33,762 nt of DNA from an uncultured Parabacteroides sp. (GCA_949298575.1 CASFXH010000050.1:1-33762); one strand, 5' to 3'. Positions 18,523 to 26,303 are shown, counted from the first letter of the stretch. Made by a program: numbers and translations. The notes: generated by a model not told the origin, from the letters alone.

Positions 18523-18583
18523 GGCTGACAAAATAACAGTCCGAACGTTCCAAATGAACTTACGACTGAAAATATTGTCAGCC
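18523..18583 (-). terminator. Nested inverted repeat after the DUF1593 gene
   Basis: GGCTGACAA (18523-18531) and TTGTCAGCC (18575-18583) form a perfect 9-bp outer stem. Inside it, CAGTC/GACTG and the palindrome GAACGTTC can extend the fold. On the minus strand it lies 28 nt past the DUF1593 stop and is followed by TTTG, so it may end that operon. It also lies 128 nt upstream of htpG and could act on its leader. The rest of the 216-nt gap shows nothing clear. Confidence 0.45.
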
Positions 18584-18611
18584 CTTCTCCGCGTTTCTAT
18601 TTTCTTTCAGG

Positions 18612-20159
18612 TCAAATCACCGTAATGATCAAGCGTAGGTAATGATTCAACTGAGGCTTTCCGCTGTCGGTCGCTTCCAGGATAAGATGGATCGTATCCC
18701 CCGGACGGGCATCGGCGGGGATGGTAAAACGGGTGTTCGCCGACGTGGAATCCTCGACCGATACTTGGCGCCAATACGTCCCTGACGAGGGGTATTGCCA
18801 CCATTGGACTTTTACCTCATCGCCCTTGTCCGGGTCCGTAATCTTATATTTCAAGCGCAAAGTCTCGCCCGGCTTTCCTTCCATCGCCATCTCGCCCTCG
18901 ATCCGCGGGTAATGATTCGCCTCGGCATAAACGGGTGTCACCGACCAGGTCAGGCGAGCCGCCAAGCCATTCATGACAGGCTCCATAAAATCGGGCAAGC
19001 GATAACGCGAGAGCCGAAAAGCTTCCTGCTCCTTCGCGGGCAAGGCTCGCACGGAATCAGGCAGCGTCTCCAACCCGCCGCACCAGCCGCCATAGGTCGG
19101 ATCCTCATGCCCCCTCAACCCATTCGCGATCAGATTAAGATAACAGAACGTATCGCCCTCGCCCAAGAAAGAGCCGGGCGCCTCGAGCTGTGTCCAGACC
19201 ACGTAGCCTTGTCGCTTAAGCTCCTCCGCGGTATAACCCGTCAATCCAAAAAAGTCAAACTTATCGCCTTCGACCATCTGCTTCCCGTCGCCCCAGACCC
19301 GGTACATCTCGCCGAAGGGGCCTTTCTCACGGACATTCACCCGCATCCATTCCGGCGAGAACATCGCGAGCGTCTCTTCCGAAGCCCCGCGACGAGCGCC
19401 ATAGCTGAGATTCACGACCCGGCTTCCCATCGCCATCATCCGGATCTCCGGCCAGAAAGGTTTGATATAGCGGGCATACGTGTCGTCTTGGTCACCCGAA
19501 AGCGAGAGCACGGCCTTTCGGCTGACTTTCTCCCGGATCTCCGGCCATTGGGGGGTCGATTCATAAATGTCTTGTATCGACTTGAGGGCACGGGCGATCG
19601 TGCTGGCGCCTCCCCAAGCGTTGAGGAAGACCGGCCCCGGCTCCTCGTCCAGCAAAACCATCTTGATCAATTCAGAGCCCGGCGTATCTTTCGACATGTC
19701 GCCGTCGAACTCCACGTTCCCGATCCGGATTTTCGACCGCAGCAGCTCGGGCGTCGGGTAAGCCGGGTCATGGATCCGCAGGTTCGGATAGACTTTCTCG
19801 TAAGCGTCCACGGCATCGTCAATGAAACGCTCATCGGGACTCCAACGCCAACTTTCCATCGGCGGATAGTTCAAGTCGCCCCGCGAATATTCACGCCCCG
19901 GGACGTACCATCGCGTCCCCTTCCCGTCGCCTTTCCAATGGAACTGGCTGCTGGCGTAGACCAGGCCCTCCACCCGGAAGTCGGTGCTATAAAGCAAAAA
20001 ACGGATCAGGGAATTCAAGTCGTCCAATTCCGGATCGCACGTAATGATCACGCGCGGCTTCTCGTCTACGCCATCCGTGACGGGCTGGGCCGCTTCCGAA
20101 ACGAGGGGGAGCATACACAGCGCCCCCGCCAAACATAAGCTCTTCTTTAGCGTTTTCAT
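18612..20159 (-). CDS. Secreted DUF1593 (nucleoside hydrolase-like) protein
   Basis: A 515-aa exported protein (signal peptide 1-23, LVSEAAQ). The DUF1593 domain starts with RVIITCDPELDDLNS, where Asp42, Asp46 and Asp47 match the calcium-binding Asp cluster of nucleoside hydrolases. A C-terminal Ig-like region (about 420-515: YKITDPDKGDEVKVQWWQYP, then ATDSG) follows, as in Sde182-type cellulose-associated proteins. The true substrate of the family is not settled; a sugar- or glycoside-directed hydrolase is likely. It is the last gene of a three-gene operon, 18 nt after the 322-aa gene. Confidence 0.88.
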   Translation of the reverse strand: MKTLKKSLCLAGALCMLPLVSEAAQPVTDGVDEKPRVIITCDPELDDLNSLIRFLLYSTDFRVEGLVYASSQFHWKGDGKGTRWYVPGREYSRGDLNYPPMESWRWSPDERFIDDAVDAYEKVYPNLRIHDPAYPTPELLRSKIRIGNVEFDGDMSKDTPGSELIKMVLLDEEPGPVFLNAWGGASTIARALKSIQDIYESTPQWPEIREKVSRKAVLSLSGDQDDTYARYIKPFWPEIRMMAMGSRVVNLSYGARRGASEETLAMFSPEWMRVNVREKGPFGEMYRVWGDGKQMVEGDKFDFFGLTGYTAEELKRQGYVVWTQLEAPGSFLGEGDTFCYLNLIANGLRGHEDPTYGGWCGGLETLPDSVRALPAKEQEAFRLSRYRLPDFMEPVMNGLAARLTWSVTPVYAEANHYPRIEGEMAMEGKPGETLRLKYKITDPDKGDEVKVQWWQYPSSGTYWRQVSVEDSTSANTRFTIPADARPGDTIHLILEATDSGKPQLNHYLRLIITVI

Positions 20160-20177
20160 GGTCTTTCTTATTTAAAA

Positions 20178-21146
20178 TCACCCGAAGAAATCAAAAGTCA
20201 ATTGCTGCTTCTCCGCCTCTTGCTTGCGCAGGTGACGTTTGCCTTGCGGGGTCAGGATCTCCATCTTCCCCACACGGGTGCGGACCACGGTCGTGACGGT
20301 ATAGCTGACAGGGATCGCCTCGCCCGAGTCGGAGAGGCGGCGCTCGATCTCCAGCACGCAGTCGATGCACATCCCGCTCGAGAAAGTGATCTTCTCCTCG
20401 AACATCTGCTGCTTGAAATCCTCGTCGCGCATATAGAAATCAATGATATCCCCCCCTTTATTGTAGATCCCTTTCCAACGGTACTTGCCGTCTTTCAGCA
20501 CGGGAGAAATGATCTCGATCGTCGCCTTCGTGTCTTTGAGGGTAGGCAAGTCGCCGCCCCGCAAGATGAAAAGGTCGAAACGCTCACGCTTGATTTCCAG
20601 CACGCCCGAACGGCTACGGTTCTTCTCGTTCAACTCGCGCATCGTGATTTTGGAGACTTTCGGGAAGCCTTTCAAGACCTCATAGAAATTGGATTTGTAT
20701 TTCTTGTAGCGCGGGGAGGCGCAAAGAAGGCCGATCAAGTCGCAAGGGATCAGGGCCTCCCTTTTCTTCAACTTCAGGTCGCGCCGAAAGAGGGCGACGC
20801 TCTTCTGGAGCCGCGCCTCCACCTCCTCGTTGTATTCCGTCGCCATCTGGCCACCGATCGTCAGCGTCGGCTTCGACATCATTTGCATAAAAAGGTTGAT
20901 CACGATCGAAATGGCGTGGGCGCTCCCCCCGGCGATCGCCCAACGTTCCTTATAATCCACCTCGTTCTCGGTCGGCTCCGTGTAGATCGTCATCCGCACG
21001 CCCAGCAGTTCGGCGAGCGCCCGGAGGATATTCAAGACCTCCCGCTCGCAACGGTGGCGCATCAAGGCGTCGACCCGGTTCGAGCGTTCCGAGAAATGAT
21101 AACGGAGCTCCAGCTTATTCCCAAATCTTACCCACGTGTTTTCCAT
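20178..21146 (-). CDS. Unrecognised 322-aa protein
   Basis: I do not recognise a family. It has no signal peptide. The N-terminal ~60 residues are mixed helix and strand (CEREVLNILRALAELLGVRMTIYTEPTE), and residues about 70-98 are hydrophobic and could be one buried helix or membrane-associated. The central part is rich in Lys/Arg (residues ~115-205). The C-terminal half reads like a beta-rich domain (KDTKATIEIISPVLKDGKYRWKG, then GDIIDFYMRDEDF, then FSSGMCIDCVLEIERRL) and ends in a basic then hydrophobic tail (KQQLTFDFFG). It lies 12 nt after the DUF2148 gene and 18 nt before the DUF1593 gene, so it is co-transcribed with both. Codon use and the intact long frame support a real gene. Confidence 0.8.
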   Translation of the reverse strand: MENTWVRFGNKLELRYHFSERSNRVDALMRHRCEREVLNILRALAELLGVRMTIYTEPTENEVDYKERWAIAGGSAHAISIVINLFMQMMSKPTLTIGGQMATEYNEEVEARLQKSVALFRRDLKLKKREALIPCDLIGLLCASPRYKKYKSNFYEVLKGFPKVSKITMRELNEKNRSRSGVLEIKRERFDLFILRGGDLPTLKDTKATIEIISPVLKDGKYRWKGIYNKGGDIIDFYMRDEDFKQQMFEEKITFSSGMCIDCVLEIERRLSDSGEAIPVSYTVTTVVRTRVGKMEILTPQGKRHLRKQEAEKQQLTFDFFG

Positions 21147-21158
21147 CGCCTCCGGATT

Positions 21159-21689
21159 TTATTCTTTGGGTTTACGATCGAAGAACGGATTCTTGGAAGC
21201 GCAGCTGACGGGGATCGCGAGCACGCATTTGCTCTCGCCCAACAGCCCCAACCGTTGGGCCGCCAGCCCTGCGCTGAACATCACCCTCGTGTCGACCCGC
21301 ATATCCGCGGCCATCGCGCAAGCGGAACCCACCGCGATGCCCAAGTCGACCGAATTGATGGCGCACGGCACGGCCGCCGGTTTCGCCCCGCAAGTCGGGA
21401 AGCCGCAATGCCCGCAATTCAAGTTTTGCGCCTGTTGCCTCGTGCCGATGATCACGACCGCCCCCGCGCTTTTCAGGTTCTCCGCGTCGCGCAGGAAGAA
21501 CTTGAAACCCGTCTCCTCGCTGACCCGGATCATCTCCGTCGACAGGCGGGCGATATCCTCACCCGTCACCAAACCAATCTCGATCACGTCGATCCCTTTC
21601 CCTTTCGGCGCCGTGCGGGCGGCGACCATCATCCGGCGAGCGGCCTCCACGACCAGCTCCTCGCGTATTTCTCTTTCGTTTTGTATCAT
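21159..21689 (-). CDS. DUF2148 ferredoxin-domain protein
   Basis: A 176-aa cysteine-rich protein of the DUF2148 family. CGHCGFPTC (Cys92, Cys95, Cys100) with Cys109 and Cys124 forms a likely iron-sulfur ligand set; Cys155 and Cys163 come later. The fold around it (AGAVVIIGTRQQ, then SVDLGIAVGSACAMAAD) is typical of the family, which is thought to bind an Fe-S cluster but has no assigned reaction. I start at ATG 21689; the longer frame from 21884 would lie inside the next gene and cross the promoter. It is the first gene of the operon with the 322-aa and DUF1593 genes. Confidence 0.88.
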   Translation of the reverse strand: MIQNEREIREELVVEAARRMMVAARTAPKGKGIDVIEIGLVTGEDIARLSTEMIRVSEETGFKFFLRDAENLKSAGAVVIIGTRQQAQNLNCGHCGFPTCGAKPAAVPCAINSVDLGIAVGSACAMAADMRVDTRVMFSAGLAAQRLGLLGESKCVLAIPVSCASKNPFFDRKPKE

Positions 21690-21713
21690 GTCCGATTTCT
21701 TTTCTCTTGTTCG

Positions 21714-21721
21714 CGAAAGTA
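21714..21721 (-). promoter_or_regulatory. -7 box for the DUF2148 operon
   Basis: The minus strand reads TACTTTCG (TAnnTTCG), 24 nt before the ATG at 21689. It also supports the short start of that gene. Confidence 0.55.
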
Positions 21722-21738
21722 CGATTTTTATTCCTTTC

Positions 21739-22969
21739 CTACTCCTTGAGCTTATACAAAACCAGCAATTCATTCGTCCCGTCGTCGAACTTCTCGAATT
21801 GCGCCTTGGCGGCGGGTGAGACCTCATAGTTCCCTTCCTCGATCCGATTCGAGAGGGTGTACCATTCAATCGCGCTGACGCCATAGCCGTCGATCACCCA
21901 TTCAGGCCATAAACCGGGGCCGAACGAGATGTCATCCTTGATTTTCCCGACGACATTGAAGCCCTCGCCCGTTTCCTTGTCGTAGAGCATATAGCGATAA
22001 TTATCCTCATGATGCTCATGGGGTACCTCACCCACGGTCCAAAACCTTTGGCAAATGAAAAAGAGATAGTGATCGCTCTCGCAAACGGATGGAATCCCCC
22101 AATAATTTGCGGCATGCTGACGAAAATTATCCCACGAATACCAAGCCTCGTACTCAGGAGGCAACTTGTATTTCCCCATGTCCCAGATCAAGTATGGCGT
22201 ATATGCCACGCCCGATAGCTTGAAAATCGTATCGTTGGATTGTGGACCATTAAAAAAACAGCTCATCGTCGTATCTGTAAAAATCCTTTTGATATTGGGA
22301 TCCGGATCTCCAATTCCCCTCATTTAAGCTCTGCTTCCCATATCTTGGATTTTCCAGTTGGCGGATCGTATCGCCCGCGCTGTTTAACGCGTACAGGGTA
22401 TTCTTGTAAACGTGAACATCCGGAGATCCGGCCCACAAAACAGAATCGGAAAAGCCAACGGACAGATGGGAACCCCATTTTTCCTCTCGTATAAGTTTCC
22501 CATCATAATCATAAAAAATAATTTTCCCATGATCCGAAATAAGGATTTCCCGCCTATTCCGGTCCACATCCACGCCAAAAACGACATTATAATCACCAGG
22601 TCCTTCGCCGCGGCGGCCAAAGCTCGTGACGTAAACGCCATCTTTCGTAAATTTATCAACCCCTTCCCGGCTGCGGATAACCCAAAAATCCTCTACGGAG
22701 ATAATATCTTGGATATAGGAGACAATCAGGTCTTCCGGCGTTTTCAATTCCAAATACTCAATCGTGTCCGCGATTTCCGAGAGGCGGAGCGTCCGCTCGT
22801 TGCCTAAGCATTCCTCGAAATCGAGATGGTAAGCCACGTCATCGGCGAACGACTCTTGGCGAACGTCCCCACAAGCGGAGAAGAGAAGAAGAAACGCAAA
22901 AAGCGCGGATAGGAATTCGCGTCGTTTGACGGCTTCCCCGTAAAAACAATTTAAATAAGCGATTTTCAT
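21739..22969 (-). pseudogene. 6-bladed beta-propeller lipoprotein, broken by a frameshift
   Basis: Two consecutive minus-strand frames make up one protein. The first (22969 to the stop at 22250) begins MKIAYLNCFYGEAVKRREF and has a lipobox (LLFSAC, so surface or periplasmic lipoprotein). It then has propeller-like blades (DTIEYLELKT, then GVDKFTKDGVYVTSFGRRGEGPGDY) and ends DDELFF. The second continues at NGPQSNDTIFKL and runs to 21739. The join is a run of seven T (minus strand; A at 22252-22258). Seven T give CTG TTT TTT TAA, while six would read LFFNGP without a break. The start ATG 22969 lies just after a TATTTTTG box. This stretch looks more A+T-rich than its neighbours. Real disruption, phase variation and a base-call error are all possible. 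Confidence 0.8.
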
Positions 22970-22994
22970 GGAAACAAAGTTTAATGTTAAGGCA

Positions 22995-23002
22995 CAAAAA
23001 TA
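22995..23002 (-). promoter_or_regulatory. -7 box for the propeller lipoprotein
   Basis: The minus strand reads TATTTTTG (TAnnTTTG), 25 nt before the ATG at 22969. It places transcription start downstream of the alternative Met at 23035, which can be dismissed. Confidence 0.5.
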
Positions 23003-23060
23003 GCGAATAAATCGTAAGACAGGGGAAAGTTTCAAGAAAAAAGCAAGTGAACATCATTTC

Positions 23061-23238
23061 GCGGGCTCGCGCAACGCCAACGGAGCCCTACGACAGGTCC
23101 GCGCGAGCTCGCGCAACGCCAACGGAGCCCTACGGCAGGTCCACGCGGGCTCGCGCAACGCCAACGGAGCCCTACGACGGGTCTGCGCGGACTCGCGCAA
23201 CGCCAACGGAGCCCTACGACAGGTCTGCGCGGACTCGC
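23061..23238. repeat. Tandem array of 42-bp repeats (four units)
   Basis: Within the 534-nt gap between the propeller gene and the hydrolase gene, a 42-bp unit built on CTCGCGCAACGCCAACGGAG repeats with GCAACG at 23071, 23113, 23155 and 23197. Units differ by a few bases. GGGCTC faces GAGCCC in units 1 and 3, so those units can fold. The array ends at about 23238, where the sequence turns into the next palindrome. No gene is seen; frames through it are repeat translations. Confidence 0.85.
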
Positions 23239-23274
23239 GAAATAGCGACAGAGGCCTAAGACGCTATTTCGCGA
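23235..23274. repeat. Perfect 13-bp inverted repeat
   Basis: TCGCGAAATAGCG (23235-23247) and CGCTATTTCGCGA (23262-23274) are exact reverse complements around a 14-nt loop that itself holds the palindrome AGGCCT. It follows directly from the fourth 42-bp unit. Confidence 0.9.
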
Positions 23275-23280
23275 GATGAA

Positions 23281-23475
23281 AAATGACATTCGAGGCATCG
23301 ATCGCTATTTCCAAAATTTTTCAAATGACATTCGAGGCATCGATCGCTATCGCGCGCTATAAAAAATAGTGTCAGAGGCCTCTGTCGCTATTTCGCGAGC
23401 ATGCGCACTATCATCGGAGTCCTAAGACGCTATTTCGCGAGATGAAAAAATGACATTCGAGGGCTCGATCGCTAT
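23281..23475. repeat. Dispersed direct repeats and a second palindrome
   Basis: The 28-bp sequence starting AAATGACATTCGAGGCATCG and ending CTAT occurs at 23281-23308 and 23323-23350, with a variant copy at 23448-23475 (GGGCTCG for GGCATCG). Copies 1 and 3 are each preceded by GACGCTATTTCGCGAGATGA. Between them, 23365-23392 is a near-perfect palindrome (AATAGTGTCAGAGG against CCTCTGTCGCTATT, two mismatches). All members share CGCTATTTCGCGA-like ends with the palindrome at 23235. Confidence 0.8.
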
Positions 23476-23503
23476 TTCGCATGAGCGCGGAATCCCCCCT
23501 CTG

Positions 23504-24424
23504 TTATCGCTTCAAATGAATATCCAGGAAATTCACCCACATCCGCTCGAAGCGGTCAATGTCGATAAATTCCGGTCCTCGCGGTCCACCATGCTCGGCC
23601 TCAGGGACGACCCACAAAAGCTTCTCGCCCGGCAATTTCTCGAAAACGGCCTCGCTCATCGACACGGGTGTGCGCACGTCTTTCCCGCCTACAATCAAGA
23701 AAGTAGGTTTCTTGAAATGAGGCGCGACATGGATGGGATAAAGTTCTTCGGGATAATCCAACGGCTTTTTTAACTGACGATTGTCCGTCGCCCAGCGCGG
23801 GTGGTTCGCCAAGAAATCATCGAACGAGGTCATGAGCGCCCGACCGACAAAGCATTTGACGTGATCGTTGGTATGGGCCGCGGCCATACTCAAGTACGCG
23901 CCCGTCGAAAAACCATAGAGCGCGATATTCTCCGGATCGACCTCTTTCATTTGGGCCACGTGATTGATCACCGCATGGTAATCGGTCAGGAACTCCGTGT
24001 AGCAAAGAAAGTCCTGGTCCATCGGGAATGGGCTGCTTTGCCCGAAGCCCCGCCAGTCGAAAGTGACCACGTTGTATCCATGCGCCACAAGGATCCGTGC
24101 GTAAACGACTGATCCACCCATGTTCTCGGCATCCCCGTCGCTTACGATCACGGTCGGGAGCGGTTGGTCCGTAATGGTCTCATAGGGCCTGGAAAGCGGG
24201 TGCTCATAAAAGTAAGCGAGGAGCGATCTTTCTTCGATAATTTCTTGAGCGGGGAAAAACCAAGCCTTGATCTTATAGCCGTCAGGCGTCTCAATATCCA
24301 TTTCCTTGTAAATCATCGCCGCGTTCTCGGGGCGGTAATGATAAACGGAGTCCGGCTTAAGCGCGAGAGCGGATTGGACGATAAGCGACACGAGGAAGAT
24401 CGCTAAAGTGATTTTCTTTTTCAT
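23504..24424 (-). CDS. Secreted alpha/beta hydrolase
   Basis: A 306-aa protein with a signal peptide (1-21, QSALA) and an alpha/beta hydrolase fold: DWRGFGQSS (123-131), nucleophile Ser173 in GFSTG, Asp249 in GGKDVRTP and His278 in AEHGG. I use ATG 24424; the codon before it is GTG. It lies 3 nt after the rfbB stop, so it is the last gene of the rfbC-rfbB transcript. Members of this broad group act as esterases, acylases or peptidases; the position hints at work on a deoxysugar-containing or acylated glycan, which is an inference only. The repeat region follows downstream. Confidence 0.88.
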   Translation of the reverse strand: MKKKITLAIFLVSLIVQSALALKPDSVYHYRPENAAMIYKEMDIETPDGYKIKAWFFPAQEIIEERSLLAYFYEHPLSRPYETITDQPLPTVIVSDGDAENMGGSVVYARILVAHGYNVVTFDWRGFGQSSPFPMDQDFLCYTEFLTDYHAVINHVAQMKEVDPENIALYGFSTGAYLSMAAAHTNDHVKCFVGRALMTSFDDFLANHPRWATDNRQLKKPLDYPEELYPIHVAPHFKKPTFLIVGGKDVRTPVSMSEAVFEKLPGEKLLWVVPEAEHGGPRGPEFIDIDRFERMWVNFLDIHLKR

Positions 24425-24427
24425 CAC

Positions 24428-25573
24428 TCAAGCTCTCTCCCCCCCATACATCCGCTCATAATACTTAATGTAGTCGCCGCCGGTGATTTCCTCCACCCAA
24501 GCCTGGTGCTCGAGATACCAGCGGATGGTCTTGACGATGCCGACCTCGAAGGTGGTCTCGGGGCGCCAGCCGAGCTCGCGGGTGATCTTGGTGGGGTCGA
24601 TGGCGTAGCGTTGGTCGTGGCCCAGGCGATCCTTGACGAAGGTGATCAGGCCGTCGTTGATCCAGTCGATCGAGAGCTCGCCGTCGGCGCCCGGCACACG
24701 TTTCTTGAGGACTTGGCGATAGGCGGGGTTCTCGGTCATCAGCTGGCGGATGGTCCGGATGGTCAGGCGCACGATGTCGATGTTGCGCCGCTCGTTGTGG
24801 CCGCCCACGTTGTAGACCTCGCCCGCGCGGCCCCGGTGAAGCACGGCGTCGATGGCCTTGCAATGGTCCTCGACATAGAGCCAGTCGCGCACGTTCGAGC
24901 CGTCGCCATAGACCGGCAGCGACTTGCCTTCCAGGATATTCTTGATGATCAGCGGGATCAGTTTCTCGGGGAAATGATAGGGGCCGTAATTGTTGGAGCA
25001 ACGCGTGATGGAGACGGGCATCTTGTAGGTCTCGTGATAGGCTTTCACGAAGAGGTCGGCGCTCGTCTTGGAGGCGCTGTAGGGGCTGCGCGGGTCGAGG
25101 GGGGTCGTCTCGGTGAAATAACCCTCGGCGCCCAAGCTGCCATAGACCTCGTCGGTCGAGACCTGATGGAAGCGAACGCCCTCGCGCCAAGCCGGATAGC
25201 CCGTCTCGTCCTTGCCGGTGACCCAATGGCGGCGGGCGACGTCGAGCAAGTTCTGGGTACCCAAAATGTTCGTGACCAAGAAGAGTTGCGGGTTCTCGAT
25301 GCTGCGGTCCACGTGGCTCTCGGCCGCGAAATTGACCACGTAATCAAAGCCGTAAGTCTCGAACAGGTGGTCGACCAGCGTCCGGTCGCCAATATCGCCT
25401 TTCACGAAGACGCAGCGTTCGCCGTCAATGTCGTCGGCGATCGTCCCCAGGTTGCCGGCGTAGGTCAGCAAATCAAGCGCCACGATCCGGATGTCCGGAT
25501 ATTTCGCCAGCATATATTTCAAGAAGTTGGCCCCGATAAATCCCGCGGCCCCAGTCACTAGATAGGTTTTCAT
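24428..25573 (-). CDS. rfbB: dTDP-glucose 4,6-dehydratase
   Basis: An NAD-dependent SDR enzyme (381 aa) that turns dTDP-glucose into dTDP-4-keto-6-deoxyglucose, the second step of dTDP-L-rhamnose synthesis. The Rossmann motif GAAGFIGANF lies at 8-17. STDEVYG (139-145) supplies Thr140, Asp141 and Glu142, and YSASK gives Tyr165 and Lys169. RfbC is encoded just upstream in the same direction; rfbA and rfbD are not in the window. The gene ends at 24428, 3 nt from the hydrolase start. The spacer from rfbC carries a pentanucleotide repeat. Confidence 0.96.
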   Translation of the reverse strand: MKTYLVTGAAGFIGANFLKYMLAKYPDIRIVALDLLTYAGNLGTIADDIDGERCVFVKGDIGDRTLVDHLFETYGFDYVVNFAAESHVDRSIENPQLFLVTNILGTQNLLDVARRHWVTGKDETGYPAWREGVRFHQVSTDEVYGSLGAEGYFTETTPLDPRSPYSASKTSADLFVKAYHETYKMPVSITRCSNNYGPYHFPEKLIPLIIKNILEGKSLPVYGDGSNVRDWLYVEDHCKAIDAVLHRGRAGEVYNVGGHNERRNIDIVRLTIRTIRQLMTENPAYRQVLKKRVPGADGELSIDWINDGLITFVKDRLGHDQRYAIDPTKITRELGWRPETTFEVGIVKTIRWYLEHQAWVEEITGGDYIKYYERMYGGERA

Positions 25574-25585
25574 GATGCGATCATT

Positions 25586-25610
25586 ATTTAATTTAATTTA
25601 ATTTAATTTA
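25586..25610. repeat. (ATTTA)5 microsatellite between rfbC and rfbB
   Basis: Five perfect ATTTA copies start 13 nt before the rfbB ATG and run into the TAA stop of rfbC. As a five-base unit, a change of copy number would alter the spacing between the genes but not a reading frame. Confidence 0.85.
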
Positions 25611-26168
25611 TTGGTAAGTGAAATTGATTTCCGCCTCGCTCAAGAAAGGCGCTTGTTGATCTTTGGGTGAGAGATTGAGCGTCTCCCCGTCGGCCACCCG
25701 CCAATCGACTTGGATGGTCGGGTCGTCGAAACGGATGCCCCGCTCGTATTTCGGCGCGTAAACGTTATCGACCTTATACGTGAATATCGCCTCGTCGCTC
25801 AAGACGTGGAAGCCATGCGCGAATCCCCTGGGGACGAAGAGTTGGCGCTTGTTCTCGCCCGACAGCTCGACGGCCACGTATTGGCCAAAGGTCGGCGAGC
25901 CCCGGCGGATATCGACCGCCACGTCGAGCACCGTTCCCTTGATGACGCGCACCAACTTCGCCTGGGCGTAGGGCGCCAACTGGTAATGCAAGCCCCGCAA
26001 GACGCCTCGCGAGGAACACGACTCATTGTCTTGGACGAAACACGTCGCCCCCACCCGGGCGTCAAACTCCTCCTGCTTGAACGCTTCCATAAAATACCCC
26101 CGCGCGTCCTCGAACACTTTCGGCTCGATGATCCAAACGCCGGGCAAACTGGTTTCCTTAAAATCCAT
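25608..26168 (-). CDS. rfbC: dTDP-4-dehydrorhamnose 3,5-epimerase
   Basis: A 186-aa cupin-fold epimerase that acts on dTDP-4-keto-6-deoxyglucose, the step after RfbB. The catalytic His61 lies in LRGLHYQ (57-63), HGFHV holds His118 and His121, and the catalytic Tyr131 is in FTYKV. Length and order of motifs are standard. It is first in the rfbC-rfbB-hydrolase operon, behind a TACTTTTG box. Rhamnose made here probably goes to capsule or LPS-type glycans. Confidence 0.96.
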   Translation of the reverse strand: MDFKETSLPGVWIIEPKVFEDARGYFMEAFKQEEFDARVGATCFVQDNESCSSRGVLRGLHYQLAPYAQAKLVRVIKGTVLDVAVDIRRGSPTFGQYVAVELSGENKRQLFVPRGFAHGFHVLSDEAIFTYKVDNVYAPKYERGIRFDDPTIQVDWRVADGETLNLSPKDQQAPFLSEAEINFTYQ

Positions 26169-26192
26169 GGCTATAACTTTGTTTTATCGCGC

Positions 26193-26200
26193 CAAAAGTA
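26193..26200 (-). promoter_or_regulatory. -7 box for the rfbC operon
   Basis: The minus strand reads TACTTTTG (TAnnTTTG), 24 nt before the rfbC ATG at 26168. Confidence 0.5.
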
Positions 26201-26295
26201 CAAAATCTCCCCCAGCCGCCGAGCGTTCAAGAGCGTAAAACACCCCGGACGGAAAAAAAATCAAGGAATTCGCGCCTCATAAAACCAAAAAGACC

Positions 26296-26303
26296 TACAT
26301 TTG
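26296..26303 (+). promoter_or_regulatory. -7 box for the pyrB operon
   Basis: TACATTTG matches TAnnTTTG, 43 nt before the pyrB ATG. No UMP-type leader structure is apparent in the short leader. Confidence 0.5.

Noticed and set aside
21690-21884. N-terminal extension of the DUF2148 protein
   Set aside because: It crosses a good -7 box and overlaps the propeller gene. The DUF2148 similarity begins at the ATG at 21689.
22970-23035. Met at 23035 as start of the propeller lipoprotein
   Set aside because: It lies upstream of the TATTTTTG box, and the lipoprotein signal with lipobox fits the later ATG at 22969.
23032-23298. Arg/Pro-rich ORFs across the 42-bp array
   Set aside because: Both strands read as simple translations of the DNA repeat, with a 14-residue period equal to 42 bp.
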